A stretch of 64,000 nucleotides of DNA from assembly GCA_963792485.1 (NCBI GenBank), contig CAWBWL010000007.1, positions 930,001-994,000 of the forward strand, written 5' to 3'. Positions 26,167 through 34,881 of this stretch are shown here, piece after piece; positions within the stretch are counted from its first letter, which is position 1; every line of letters starts with the position of its first letter. This stretch comes from JANOYJ01 sp963792485 (GTDB lineage Bacteria > Pseudomonadota > Alphaproteobacteria > Rhizobiales > Rhizobiaceae). The position numbers and the translations under genes were made by a program. The notes under the pieces are model-generated. The model was not told where the DNA came from. It was given only the letters and a program-made list of their open reading frames with translations, and did not search any database.

Positions 26167-27602
26167 ATGCAAATCACCTCCCCCGCCTTCAAATCCAACG
26201 CCACCGAGGCCCTCGCCGATCCGTTCCTGCAAAAGGCGATGGGCTTCGTGCGCACCGGCTTCATCGACAAGCGCAAAGCCGCCATTGACGCGCTGCCGGA
26301 GTTTGAGGCGCTCAGAGACTCGGCCAAGGCGATCAAGGACCATACGCTGGCGCATCTTGATCTTTATCTCGAAGCCTATTGCGACAAGGTCGAAGCCTCC
26401 GGCGGGCATGTGCATTTTGCCGAAGACGCCGAAGCACGCTCGCGCGATTATCCTGAAACTCTGCCGCGATGTCGGGCGCCAAGACCGTGACCAAGGGCAA
26501 GAGCATGGTCACCGAGGAAATCGCGCTCAACCAGCATTTTGAGGAAAACGGCATTGTGCCGGTCGAGACGGATCTCGGCGAATATATCATCCAGCTGCGC
26601 GGCGAGCATCCGAGCCATATCATCGCCCCCGCCGTGCATCTGACGCAGGAACAGGTGGAAGGCGATTTCCGCCGGGTGCACACGCATCTTGATCCGAACC
26701 GCAATCTGGAAGACCCGGTGACGCTGCTCAACGAGGCGCGCGGCATTTTGCGGCAGAAATATTTCGACGCGGATGTCGGCATCACCGGCGCGAATTTTCT
26801 GATCGCCGAGACCGGCACGTCGGTCATCGTCACCAATGAGGGCAATGGCGATCTGACGCAGATTTTGCCGAAGACGCATATCGTCGTCGCCACCATCGAA
26901 AAGATCGTGCCGACGCTTTCCGACGTGGCGCAAATCCTGCGGGTGCTGGCGCGCTCCGCCACAGGTCAGGACATGTCGGTCTACACGACGCTCTCCACCG
27001 GCCCGCGCCGGGCGAACGATCCGGACGGGCCGGAGAATTACCACGTGGTCATTCTCGACAATGGCCGCACCAAAATGATCGGCACGCAGTATCAGGACAT
27101 GCTGCGCTGCATCCGCTGCGGCGCCTGCATGAACCATTGCCCGGTCTATCATTCCATCGGCGGCCACGCCTATGGCTGGGTCTATCCCGGCCCGATGGGC
27201 GCGGTGCTGACGCCCTCGCTGATCGGCGTCGACAAGGCCGGACATCTGCCCAACGCCTCCACCTTCTGCGGCCGCTGCGAAAGCGTGTGCCCAATGAAAA
27301 TCCCCCTGCCGAAAATGATGCGGCACTGGCGGGAGAACGAATTCGAGCGGCATCTGACGCCGAAGACGTTCCGCTATGGGCTGGGCGTCTGGGCTTGGTT
27401 CGCCAAGCGGCCGAGACTGTATCAGCTGGCGGCGGGGTTTGGCATTCCGTTCCTGTCGATGCTGGGGCGCGGCAAGGGCCGGTTCAAAAGCCTGCCGCTG
27501 GCCGGCGGCTGGACGAAATGGCGCGACCTGCCCGCGCCGCAGGCGCGGACGTTCCAGCAGCAATGGGCGCAGCGGGAAGCGCGGAAGCAGGAGGCGGGGT
27601 GA
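26167..27602 (+). CDS. lutB: Lactate utilization protein B, two +1 frame breaks
   Basis: LutB is the ferredoxin-like iron-sulfur subunit of LutABC. The protein begins MQITSPAFKSNATEALADPF and runs to GGHVHFAEDAE, then needs one base removed near 26434 to read HARAIILKLCRDVG, and another in the GGG run at 26474-26476 to read AKTVTKGKSMVTEEIALNQH. From there it is open to 27602. Corrected length is 477 residues, normal for the family. Cluster motifs are intact: CIRCGACMNHCPVY and CGRCESVCPMKIPLP, with the DUF162-type domain before them. The last base overlaps the lutC start. Either decay or sequencing error. Confidence 0.92.
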
Positions 27603-28277
27603 TGGACGCCAAAGCCGCCCTCCTCGCCCGCCTGCGCACCGCCCTGCAAGCACCCGCCGATGACACCGCCCGCAAGTCCGCCGTCGCACGCAAGGCTCAA
27701 ATCCGCGCCGAACGGCGTCATTCCCGCGCGCGGACAGCTTCCCGCCAAGGCTCAAGTCGGAACTCTTCATCGCCATGGCCGAGAAATACGCCGCGACGGT
27801 CACGCGCCTGAAATCCGCCAAGGACGTACCCGCCGCCGTGTCGGACTATCTGCGCTCGCGCAATCTCGCGCCGAGCATCCGCATGGGCGGCGACAGGCGG
27901 CTTGCCGCCATGCCGTGGGCGTAAAGAGAAGAACCTCGCCGTGAAAACCGGCGCGTCGGACGGCACGGACGAGACCGGCTTGAGCCATGCCTTCGGCGCC
28001 ATCGCCGAGACCGGCACGCTGATGCTGACCTCCGGCACCGACAATCCGACTACGCTGAACTTCCTGCCGGAAAACCACATCGTCATTGTCGATGCGGCTG
28101 AGATCAAGGGCGATCTTGAAGCGCTGATGTCAGAGCTGCGCAAGACCTATGGCAAAGGCGAAATGCCGCGCACGGTGAACCTGGTCACCGGCCCGTCGCG
28201 CTCCGGGGACATCGAGCAGAAGATCATTCTCGGCGCGCACGGGCCGCGGGCGCTGCATGTGATTGTGGTCGGGGTAG
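27602..28277 (+). pseudogene. lutC: Lactate utilization protein C (DUF162), about four +1 frame breaks
   Basis: Starts MDAKAALLARLRTALQAPAD, overlapping the lutB stop by one base. The LutC sequence then hops one frame each time: GVIPARGQLPAKA near 27710-27755, ELFIAMAEKYAATVTRLKSA from about 27760, a stop after RRLAAMPWA at 27922, then EKNLAVKTGASDGTDETGLS and GLSHAFGAIAETGTLMLTSG downstream. A last extra G in the GGGG run at 28271-28274 brings the TAG at 28275-28277 into frame after LHVIVVG. Removing four bases gives 223 residues, the family's normal length. All four are insertions. As written it cannot yield a functional protein. Confidence 0.85.
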
Positions 28278-28290
28278 ATGTGAACGGGTC

Positions 28291-28533
28291 ATGGCGCCTG
28301 TTCGTGTTGATCCCGACAAGTCCCCATGAAATCGAGGCACGCGGACGAAGCGATTTTCCAGATGGCTGGTGCTGAAGGTTAGCGCACAGCGAAACCGAGG
28401 AGGGATCGAGCATGCAAAAGGTTCGGTTCCGGCCTGGAATGCATCAGCCGCAAATGAGGCCATTGATGCCGCGCTGTGCTGGGGCTGGATCGACGCGATC
28501 CGCAAAACGCCGTCGGACGTTGTATCCAGCTGA
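28291..28533 (+). pseudogene. Remnant of a YdeI/OmpD-associated family gene
   Basis: Starting 14 bp after lutC, ATG at 28291 reads MAPVRVDPDK, then one frame later HEIEAR, then AHSETEE, and finally the first frame again with VPAWNASAANEAIDAALCWG and WIDAIRKTPSD. The last segment is the hallmark of YdeI-type proteins. The order of frames again corresponds to successive single-base insertions. The C-terminal half of the family is not visible after the stop at 28531-28533. Confidence 0.6.
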
Positions 28534-28861
28534 AATGAAGCGCCGCATGCCAGGGCCTGAAGATCGTCTGGACTAGATCAGGCGATTGACGACCTTTCGG
28601 CCATTCCCGATTGCATCTCAGCGGACAGTCCCAAGTCAGCTGCGAAATGATGGTTGCTGGCCTGCAGCAAAGCTGCGAAAGGCATCGGAGACTTTCCGTT
28701 TATCCGGGGCGCAACTTCAACGACAGAACATACCGTTTGCCTTGTGTTCCGAAATCGCCTCGAATGTCATCGAAATGGTCCAAGAAGAAATCGTCGCCAT
28801 TGCCACGATTATCGACACGCGGCGAGATGTTGACCGATCTGCTTAGAAGACATATAACGGA
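28534..28861. other. 328-bp stretch with no recognisable gene
   Basis: GC is lower than in flanking genes. A plus-strand frame ends ASNVIEMVQEEIVAIATIID before a stop at 28846. A minus-strand frame (28700-28861, directly in frame after the neighbouring amidotransferase stop) reads NISPRVDNRGNGDDFFLDHF. Neither matches anything I know; the region may be the eroded 3' part of the YdeI-like gene. Confidence 0.4.
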
Positions 28862-29569
28862 TCAAGCCGCCCGCACCTGGCGCACCCAGGCCCGTGCAAT
28901 CCTCTGCCCGACATCATCCGCCACCGGCCCGTGCCGCTCGGCGAGTTCCGGATAGCGCTCCGGCCAGTCCGGCTGTTTCTGCGCGATCACATCGGCAAAC
29001 CGCTCATTCCATTTCGTCACCAGCGGACGGTCCGCCTCGAAATGGAACTGAATGCCATAGGCGGCGCGACCGATGCGGAATGCCTGGTTTGCAGTAACGT
29101 CATTTGCTGCAAGACGCACCGCGCCTTCGGGTAGCGTGAAGGTGTCGTCATGCCATTGGAAAATCGGGAACACAGGCGGAAGCTCTGACAGGACAGGGTC
29201 GGCGGCGGCGTCTTCAGTGAGCAGCACTTCCTGCCAGCCGAATTCCGGCGCCGCGCCAAGCAAGTTTTGCGCGCCAAAGGCGCGAGCAAGTATTTGGCTG
29301 CCGAGGCAGATTCCGAGCACCGCCTTTTCCGCCTCCGCAAAGCAGCGCATCAAAGTCGCCAGATGCGGCAGGTAGGGATGGATGTCATCGTCCACCGCGC
29401 TCTGCCCGCCGCCAAGGACAACGACAGCGTCGTGCTCGCTGCAATCTTCCGGCAAGGCCTCGCCAAGATAGGGCCTGCGGTAATCCCGCTCAGCACCCGC
29501 TTCATTCAGCGCGGCGCAGACTTGGCCAAGGCCGGTCGATTCATAGTTTTGAACGATCAGAACGCGCAT
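28862..29569 (-). CDS. Class I glutamine amidotransferase (GMP synthase-like)
   Basis: 235 residues from MRVLIVQNYESTGLGQVCAA; nine more codons upstream look unrelated. The triad is complete: nucleophile C88 in VLGICLGSQILARAFG, histidine in AYGIQFHFEADRP and a following Glu. It is a free-standing GATase like those annotated as GMP synthase-like or gamma-glutamyl-polyamine hydrolases (PuuD-like branch is different). The acceptor substrate is unknown. It stands alone on the minus strand. Confidence 0.87.
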   Translation of the reverse strand: MRVLIVQNYESTGLGQVCAALNEAGAERDYRRPYLGEALPEDCSEHDAVVVLGGGQSAVDDDIHPYLPHLATLMRCFAEAEKAVLGICLGSQILARAFGAQNLLGAAPEFGWQEVLLTEDAAADPVLSELPPVFPIFQWHDDTFTLPEGAVRLAANDVTANQAFRIGRAAYGIQFHFEADRPLVTKWNERFADVIAQKQPDWPERYPELAERHGPVADDVGQRIARAWVRQVRAA

Positions 29570-29792
29570 GCGAACCCGCTGAATTGGTTTTCCCAATTGT
29601 TAACAAACGTGGTTAACAGATGCTGAACGAAATGAGAGCAATTTTGGTGTCTCTTCAAGAATTCTTTGTCGCGGGTCAGCAGGCGCGGTTTTCGAGAATC
29701 GGAGCGGAGCGAACTGCCGTTCGTGAGCACCGGAAGCGCAGAAAGCCACGCCAGATGGCCGCAAGAATGAATTATTGGATGGACAGGTAAAA

Positions 29793-30410
29793 ATGCCGCT
29801 GCAAAACCGCGTTGATCCGTTTGGGATGATCCATGCCGTGCCCGAGCGCGGCACGATGATGGGCAATCGCGGCGGGCGCATTCATGATCCGGCGACAAAG
29901 ACCTTGAACCGCCGCTACGCGTCAAGACGCTGGATCGCCTGCGTCTGCGAATTCCGCGGGAGGCAGCGGCAAGTGATGGGCCGTTCCTACACCGAGCTGT
30001 TTTTTCTTGACGAAGTCACCGCATTCGCCGCCGGGCACCGGCCCTGCGCGGAATGCCGGCGGGCGGACTTTGTGCGGTTCACCGATATGTGGCGCGCGGC
30101 GTTTGGCATTTCGTCCCGGCGGATTGCCGACGAAATGGATGCAGCGCTGCATGTTGAACGGTGCGTGTCGGGCAAGGGCGGCGTTCCAATCAGCGTGGCC
30201 GAAGCAATGGAACTGCCGCAGGGAGCCATGGTCTCAACTGGCGGCAGCGCCTTCACCATGAGCGACAGGGCTTTTCTGCCATGGACCTTCAAAGGCTATG
30301 GCGCGCCCTCGCCTGTCCATAGTAGCCTGAAACTGCTGACGCCGCCGGCAATCGTCAAAGTGTTCGAAACGGGGTATGTGCCAGCGTTCCATACCTCAGC
30401 GGGTCACTGA
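29793..30410 (+). CDS. Conserved protein of unknown function with a CxxC-R-R motif
   Basis: 205 residues from MPLQNRVDPFGMIHAVPERG; GGACAGG precedes the ATG. It belongs to a conserved bacterial family I recognise by pattern but cannot name: MMGNRGGRIHD, ASRRWIACVCEFRGRQRQVM, SYTELFFLDEVTAFAAGHRP, then C-A-E-C-R-R-A-D-F, and a C-terminal PWTFKGYG with LLTPPAIVKVFETGYVPAFH. The His plus CAEC cluster could bind a metal, somewhat like Ada or treble-clef zinc sites. The stop is 2 bp before the rsmE start, so it is co-transcribed with rsmE. Confidence 0.75.
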   Translation: MPLQNRVDPFGMIHAVPERGTMMGNRGGRIHDPATKTLNRRYASRRWIACVCEFRGRQRQVMGRSYTELFFLDEVTAFAAGHRPCAECRRADFVRFTDMWRAAFGISSRRIADEMDAALHVERCVSGKGGVPISVAEAMELPQGAMVSTGGSAFTMSDRAFLPWTFKGYGAPSPVHSSLKLLTPPAIVKVFETGYVPAFHTSAGH

Positions 30411-30412
30411 CC

Positions 30413-31151
30413 ATGCGTGCCAACTACAAACTACAGCGGCTGTTTATCGACGCTCCATTGGCTGAGGGCGCGTCTGCGGACGTCAATGCGGCGCAGTTCA
30501 ACTACCTCGCCAATGTCCTGCGCCTGAAGGAGGGCGATGAGGTTCTGGTCTTCAACGGCAGGGATGGCGAGTGGCGGGCAAAACTCTCGTTTCACGGCAA
30601 GAGACAGTTGAACCTTGTCTGCATGTCGCAAGAACGTCCGCAAACCCCGCTCCCCGATCTGCACTTCCTCTTCGCGCCACTGAAAGTTGGACGGCTCGAT
30701 TATCTCGTTGAAAAAGCAGTGGAGATGGGCGCAGGCGTGATCCAGCCCGTCATCACGCAGCACACGCAGAACCACCGCGTCAGCGCTGCAAAACTCCAGA
30801 TCAACGCGCTGGAGGCCGCTGAGCAGTGCGGCATTCTCGCCGTGCCGCAGGTGCGCGAGCCGGTGAAACTCGACGCGCTTCTGACCAATTGGGACCAATC
30901 GCGGCGCATCCTGTTTTGTGATGAGGATCATGAAACGCAAAATCCCCTTGGCGCGCTCGGGCGCGGTGACGGAGAAACATCTCGCCGTGCTCATCGGCCC
31001 GGAAGGCGGGTTTTCGGACGGCGAGCGCGAAGTGCTGCGCGCCCTGCCCTTTGTCACGCCAATCCCGCTTGGCCCTCGCATCCTGCGTGCCGACACCGCC
31101 GCCGTCGCGGCGCTGGCGGTGGCGCAGGCGGTGCTGGGCGATTGGCACTAA
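30413..31151 (+). CDS. rsmE: 16S rRNA m3U1498 methyltransferase, one +1 frame break
   Basis: RsmE methylates U1498 of 16S rRNA. The N-terminal PUA-like domain (RLFIDAPL..., QFNYLANVLRLKEGDEVLVF NG) and the start of the SPOUT domain (LVEKAVEMGAGVIQPVITQH) are in the first frame, ending CDEDHETQNPLGAL. An extra base in the GGG run near 30959 shifts to the frame with AVTEKHLAVLIGPEGGFSDG, the SAM-binding knot, and ILRADTAAVAALAVAQAVLG. Corrected length is 245 residues, as expected. Without correction the trefoil knot would be lost. It is followed after 97 bp by gshA. Confidence 0.93.
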
Positions 31152-31248
31152 CATCATTGTTCACAGAATTTCACTTGAACTTGCCTACCCGTTTCGCCAT
31201 GTGTCGCACAACAATCAATCCGGCGGCCTTGACCCGCCAGGGGGAAAC

Positions 31249-32622
31249 ATGGCCCGGGACACCACCGATCTGACGCCCATACGGAGCGTTGATGAACTCA
31301 CCGGCTGGATCGCGGCGGGCGAGAAGCCCAGGGACAAGTGGCGGCTCGGCACTGAGCACGAAAAATTCCCCTTCTATCCCGATGGCAACAAGCCGGTTCC
31401 CTATGAAGGCCCGCGCGGAATAAAGGCGCTCCTGGAAGGCATGCAGGGCATGCTTGGCTGGGAGCCAATTCTCGATGAGGGCAACATTATCGGCTTGGTT
31501 GAGCCGACCGGGATGGGCGCCATTTCGCTCGAGCCGGGCGGTCAGTTTGAATTGTCAGGCGCTCCTTTGGAGACTTTGCACCAGACCTCGCGCGAGGCGA
31601 ATGCGCATCTGGCGCAGGTGCGCGAGATCGCCGAGCCACTCGGCATCAAATTTCTCGGCATGGGCGGCTCGCCCAAATGGACGCTTGCCGAGACGCCGCG
31701 CATGCCCAAATCGCGCTACAGGATCATGAGCGGCTATATGCCAAAGGCCGGGACCAAGGGCCTCGACATGATGTACCGCACCTGCACGATCCAGGTGAAT
31801 CTCGACTTTTCGTCCGAAGACGACATGCGGCGCAAAATGCTGACATCGATCAAGCTGCAGCCGCTCGCCACGGCCCTGTTCGCCGCCTCGCCCTTCATGG
31901 ACGGCAAGCCGAACGGTTTCCAGTCCTGGCGCGGCGACATCTGGCGCGACACGGATAATCAGCGCTCCGGCGTTCCCACATTCCTGTTCAACAATTCGTT
32001 CGGCTACAAGGATTATGCTGAATGGGCGCTGGATGTGCCGATGTATTTCGTCCTGCGCGGCGGTCATTATCACGACGCGACCCATGTGACGTTCCGCCAG
32101 TTCATGGCTGGCGCGCTGAAGGATTCCGTGCCGGACGGCGTGCCGAACATCGGCGACTGGACCAATCATCTGGGCACGCTGTTCCCGGACGTGCGCCTCA
32201 AACGGTTCCTCGAAATGCGCGGCGCCGACGGCGGCCCATGGCGGCGCATCACAGCGCTGCCTGCGTTCTGGGTAGGCCTGCTCTACGACGAAGACGCGCT
32301 CGCCGCCGCCGAAGCGCTGACGGCGGACTGGCGCTATGACGATGTGATGCATATGCGCGGCACAGTGCCTGTCATGGGGATGAAGACGCCATGGCGCGGC
32401 GGCACGCTCTTGGACGTGGCGCGAGAGGCGGTGAAGATTTCCCGCATGGGTTTGAAAAGCCGCGCGCGGCTGAATGCGGACGGCTATGACGAATGCGTCT
32501 TCCTCGCCCCGCTCGAAGAGGTCGTCGCACGCGGCTCAACCTTGGCTGAAGTCATGCTCGCAGAATATCACTCGTCCTGGGGTGCAAGTGTAGAGCCGGC
32601 TTTCATGGCTTATGCGTATTGA
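31249..32622 (+). CDS. gshA: Glutamate-cysteine ligase, plant/alphaproteobacterial type
   Basis: 457 residues from MARDTTDLTPIRSVDELTGW with GGGGGAAAC before the ATG; the in-frame extension to 31051 overlaps rsmE. The enzyme joins Glu and Cys, the first step of glutathione synthesis. Signatures of the GCS2/plant-type group are clear: KWRLGTEHEKFPFYPDGNKP, LEPGGQFELSGAPLETLHQT, RIMSGYMPK, RTCTIQVNLDFSSE and LFPDVRLKRFLEMRGADGGP. Length is typical for Rhizobiales. Possibly co-transcribed with rsmE. Confidence 0.96.
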   Translation: MARDTTDLTPIRSVDELTGWIAAGEKPRDKWRLGTEHEKFPFYPDGNKPVPYEGPRGIKALLEGMQGMLGWEPILDEGNIIGLVEPTGMGAISLEPGGQFELSGAPLETLHQTSREANAHLAQVREIAEPLGIKFLGMGGSPKWTLAETPRMPKSRYRIMSGYMPKAGTKGLDMMYRTCTIQVNLDFSSEDDMRRKMLTSIKLQPLATALFAASPFMDGKPNGFQSWRGDIWRDTDNQRSGVPTFLFNNSFGYKDYAEWALDVPMYFVLRGGHYHDATHVTFRQFMAGALKDSVPDGVPNIGDWTNHLGTLFPDVRLKRFLEMRGADGGPWRRITALPAFWVGLLYDEDALAAAEALTADWRYDDVMHMRGTVPVMGMKTPWRGGTLLDVAREAVKISRMGLKSRARLNADGYDECVFLAPLEEVVARGSTLAEVMLAEYHSSWGASVEPAFMAYAY

Positions 32623-32632
32623 GAGTGCATCT

Positions 32633-33118
32633 CTATTGAAGCGCAATTGCGCCAATAAATAGCGCGCTGCCTGCAATCGAGGCAAACATCCTGACATGGT
32701 TCCAAAAGGTCCAGTCTATGAGATAGTTGGCCCAGAGTGCTGCGGCTTCGGAATTTGACGTATTTGCCGCCGCGAGTGTGTTGTTGAGCGGCACATTCAA
32801 GATCATTGTCACACCGAACATGCCGAAAACATAGATGATGCCCCCTGCAAGCGTCAGGAACGAGCCAGCCTCGCCCAAGCGCATCAGCGCCATCACAGCG
32901 AGTATAGCTCCCGCAAGTGTCGTTCCGAGGAAAATGGGCATGAAGCTGGACTTCAAAATGCCCACATTGATGGCGTTCATGGCGGTTGCGCCCACGCTTT
33001 GATCGATGCGCCCGAGCGAGGTCATGATAAAGGCCGAGAACGCAAAATAAACACCGGCGATCAGACCGCAGCCGATTGCGGAGAACCAAAGCATTCCATT
33101 GATAATTGTCTTGGTCAT
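32633..33118 (-). CDS. DUF1772 (anthrone oxygenase-like) membrane protein
   Basis: 161 residues from MTKTIINGMLWFSAIGCGLI with GAGGGA upstream. Four membrane helices; family features are GVYFAFSAFIMTSLGRI, then AMNAINVGILKSSFMPIFLG, and VPLNNTLAAANTSN near residue 125. DUF1772 proteins are integral membrane proteins, a few associated with anthrone oxygenase activity. It lies 97 bp downstream of the NmrA-like gene on the same strand, under the divergent TetR regulator. Converges with gshA. Confidence 0.88.
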   Translation of the reverse strand: MTKTIINGMLWFSAIGCGLIAGVYFAFSAFIMTSLGRIDQSVGATAMNAINVGILKSSFMPIFLGTTLAGAILAVMALMRLGEAGSFLTLAGGIIYVFGMFGVTMILNVPLNNTLAAANTSNSEAAALWANYLIDWTFWNHVRMFASIAGSALFIGAIALQ

Positions 33119-33214
33119 TGTGATTCCCTCTTTCTGATTGTCATTGCGAAAAGCTCCCGCTTTTGATGCGCCCTGGGCACCGCCAGAGCGCTCTTGCAAC
33201 AAGCGCAGTGACCG

Positions 33215-34039
33215 TCAGATTTTCCAGACGCCGGTTGCCGCGGCTTTGCGGGCAAAGTCTGTGAAGTCCCGCGCCGGGCGACCGAGCGCTTCCGAGACGC
33301 CAAGCGCGATCTGTTCGTTGCGTCCGTCGAGGACGACAGCGAAAAGCTCATCCAGCAGCACAATGATGTCGCCGGGCATTTGTGCATGGCGCAAACCAGC
33401 AACGAAGTCCTCCGGCGTGATTTGCATAAAGCGAACCGGTCGGCCAGCAGCGCGTGCGATCTCCGCGACGGCTTCTGCAAAGGTCAGTGCACGCGGTCCC
33501 GAGATCTCATAGAGCTTATTCAAATGGCGCTTGTCCGACAGCGCAGCAACGGCAACATCGGCAATGTCATCAGCATCGATGAAGGGTTCACGAACGGCAC
33601 CGGCTGGAAGAGCAAGCTCCCCGGCAAGGATGCCCGCGGCCATAAAGCCCTCCGAGAAATTCTGGCAGAACCAGCTTGCCCTGACGATGGTCCACGGAAC
33701 GCCGGACTCCTTCAGCGCCGATTCTGCCATTTGCGCACGCGGCTCGCCGCGTCCGGAAAGGAGCACGATTTGCTCCACACCGCGCTCTCGCGCCAAGCGG
33801 CTGAGCGTCGAAATCGCTTCAGCCGAACTCTTGGCCGCAATGTCCGGCGCATAGGTGACATAAGCCTTTGACACGCCGTCAAGCGCCGGTCCCCAAGTAT
33901 CGGACCTCGTCCAATCAAACAGGAATTCGCTCGAGCGCGAGGCAGCCCGTGTCGCGATGGCGCGCTCTGTCAGCAGCCGGTTCACACGCGCGCCGGTCTT
34001 GCCGTTGGCGCCTATGATCAGAATGGGGCGCTGCGACAT
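33215..34039 (-). CDS. NmrA/SDR-type NAD(P)-binding protein
   Basis: 274 residues from MSQRPILIIGANGKTGARVN. The Rossmann motif is GANGKTGARV, an atypical-SDR form, and the Tyr-x-x-x-Lys catalytic pair is absent. Other family segments: QIVLLSGRGEPRAQMAESAL, WTIVRASWFCQNFSEGFMAA, FIDADDIADVAVAALSDKRH and YEISGPRALTFAEAVAEIAR. Such proteins act as NAD(P)(H)-dependent reductases or redox sensors. It is the first gene of the pair with the DUF1772 gene, divergent from tetR. Confidence 0.9.
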   Translation of the reverse strand: MSQRPILIIGANGKTGARVNRLLTERAIATRAASRSSEFLFDWTRSDTWGPALDGVSKAYVTYAPDIAAKSSAEAISTLSRLARERGVEQIVLLSGRGEPRAQMAESALKESGVPWTIVRASWFCQNFSEGFMAAGILAGELALPAGAVREPFIDADDIADVAVAALSDKRHLNKLYEISGPRALTFAEAVAEIARAAGRPVRFMQITPEDFVAGLRHAQMPGDIIVLLDELFAVVLDGRNEQIALGVSEALGRPARDFTDFARKAAATGVWKI

Positions 34040-34065
34040 GATGTATCCTTTCCTGTTATAAACAC

Positions 34066-34107
34066 GATACATTCTCGTATTTGCAATAAGCGATAAACCC
34101 TCGTATT
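34066..34107. promoter_or_regulatory. Tandem 17-bp operator candidate in the tetR/NmrA divergent promoter
   Basis: CGATACATTCTCGTATT (34066-34082) and CGATAAACCCTCGTATT (34091-34107) agree at 14 of 17 positions, with starts 25 bp apart. A tetR promoter (TTGCAA 34081-34086, 17 bp, TATTCT 34104-34109) overlaps the second copy. The placement suits TetR autoregulation and control of the divergent genes. Confidence 0.65.
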
Positions 34108-34137
34108 CTTGAAGTCAAGACGTGGTTGGAGGATTCC

Positions 34138-34791
34138 ATGGGAACGAAGACTGGTGAGCTGAAAAGGGTCGCAGGCAGAAACGCGCCCACCAGAGCGCGG
34201 CTCGTGCCGGCACAGCAGCGCAGCCGCGAGCGTTTCGAACGCATTCTAGTTTGCGCGGCGGAGGTCATGACCGATAAGGGCAGCGAAGGTTTCCGGATGA
34301 GCGACATCGTCGAACGTACAGGCGTGGCCTACGGCTCGCTCTACCAGTACTTTCCAGACAAGGCCGCGGTCATCGCTGCGTTGGCGGAGCGCTACAACGT
34401 CATCGCGCATGAATGTGTCAGCCGCGATCTCTCAAGCATGAAGACTGAAGAAAACCTCCACCACGTCCTCTGCAGCATTACGGAAAACTACTATCAGATG
34501 TTTATCGACAATCCGGTAATGCGTGACGTTTGGACTGCGACCCAAGCCGACCGCGCATTGCAGAGGCTCGACGAAGAGGATTGTGCCTACCTTGCCGGTC
34601 TATTATCCAAGTCTCTGCGGCCAGTAGCGCTGGACGTTTCCGAAGCCGCACTTTCCACATACGCGCAGTTGCTGATGACGCTGATCGGCGCAGCAGTGCG
34701 CCACGCCATCACTTTGAGTCCCGCAGAGGCCTACCTATTTCTCGAACTCTTCAAGCATGTTCTGCCCAAGAATATGTCGGCTTTGCGCTGA
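34138..34791 (+). CDS. TetR/AcrR family transcriptional regulator
   Basis: 217 residues from MGTKTGELKRVAGRNAPTRA with GGAGG eight bases upstream. The HTH lies in residues 30-75: RERFERILVCAAEVMTDKGS, FRMSDIVERTGVAYGSLYQY, FPDKAAVIAALAERYN. The C-terminal ligand-binding domain is unassigned. It is divergently transcribed from the NmrA-like and DUF1772 genes with about 98 bp between starts. The tandem repeats there are probably its operators, so the ligand is likely a substrate of those genes. Confidence 0.93.
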   Translation: MGTKTGELKRVAGRNAPTRARLVPAQQRSRERFERILVCAAEVMTDKGSEGFRMSDIVERTGVAYGSLYQYFPDKAAVIAALAERYNVIAHECVSRDLSSMKTEENLHHVLCSITENYYQMFIDNPVMRDVWTATQADRALQRLDEEDCAYLAGLLSKSLRPVALDVSEAALSTYAQLLMTLIGAAVRHAITLSPAEAYLFLELFKHVLPKNMSALR

Positions 34792-34881
34792 AGGCATTCT
34801 GGCATCGCTTATGCCGGGGCTTCCCTTTGCCCCCGCTTCGCGGCTACACTCACACATCCGCAACAAAAAAGCCGGTGCATC

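Noticed and set aside
26448..27821. Long minus-strand frame (457 codons) over lutB
   Set aside because: Arg/His/Ala-rich shadow; lutB on the plus strand has complete iron-sulfur motifs.
28586..28846. 86-codon plus-strand frame after the YdeI remnant
   Set aside because: No ribosome site, no third-position GC bias and no recognisable family.
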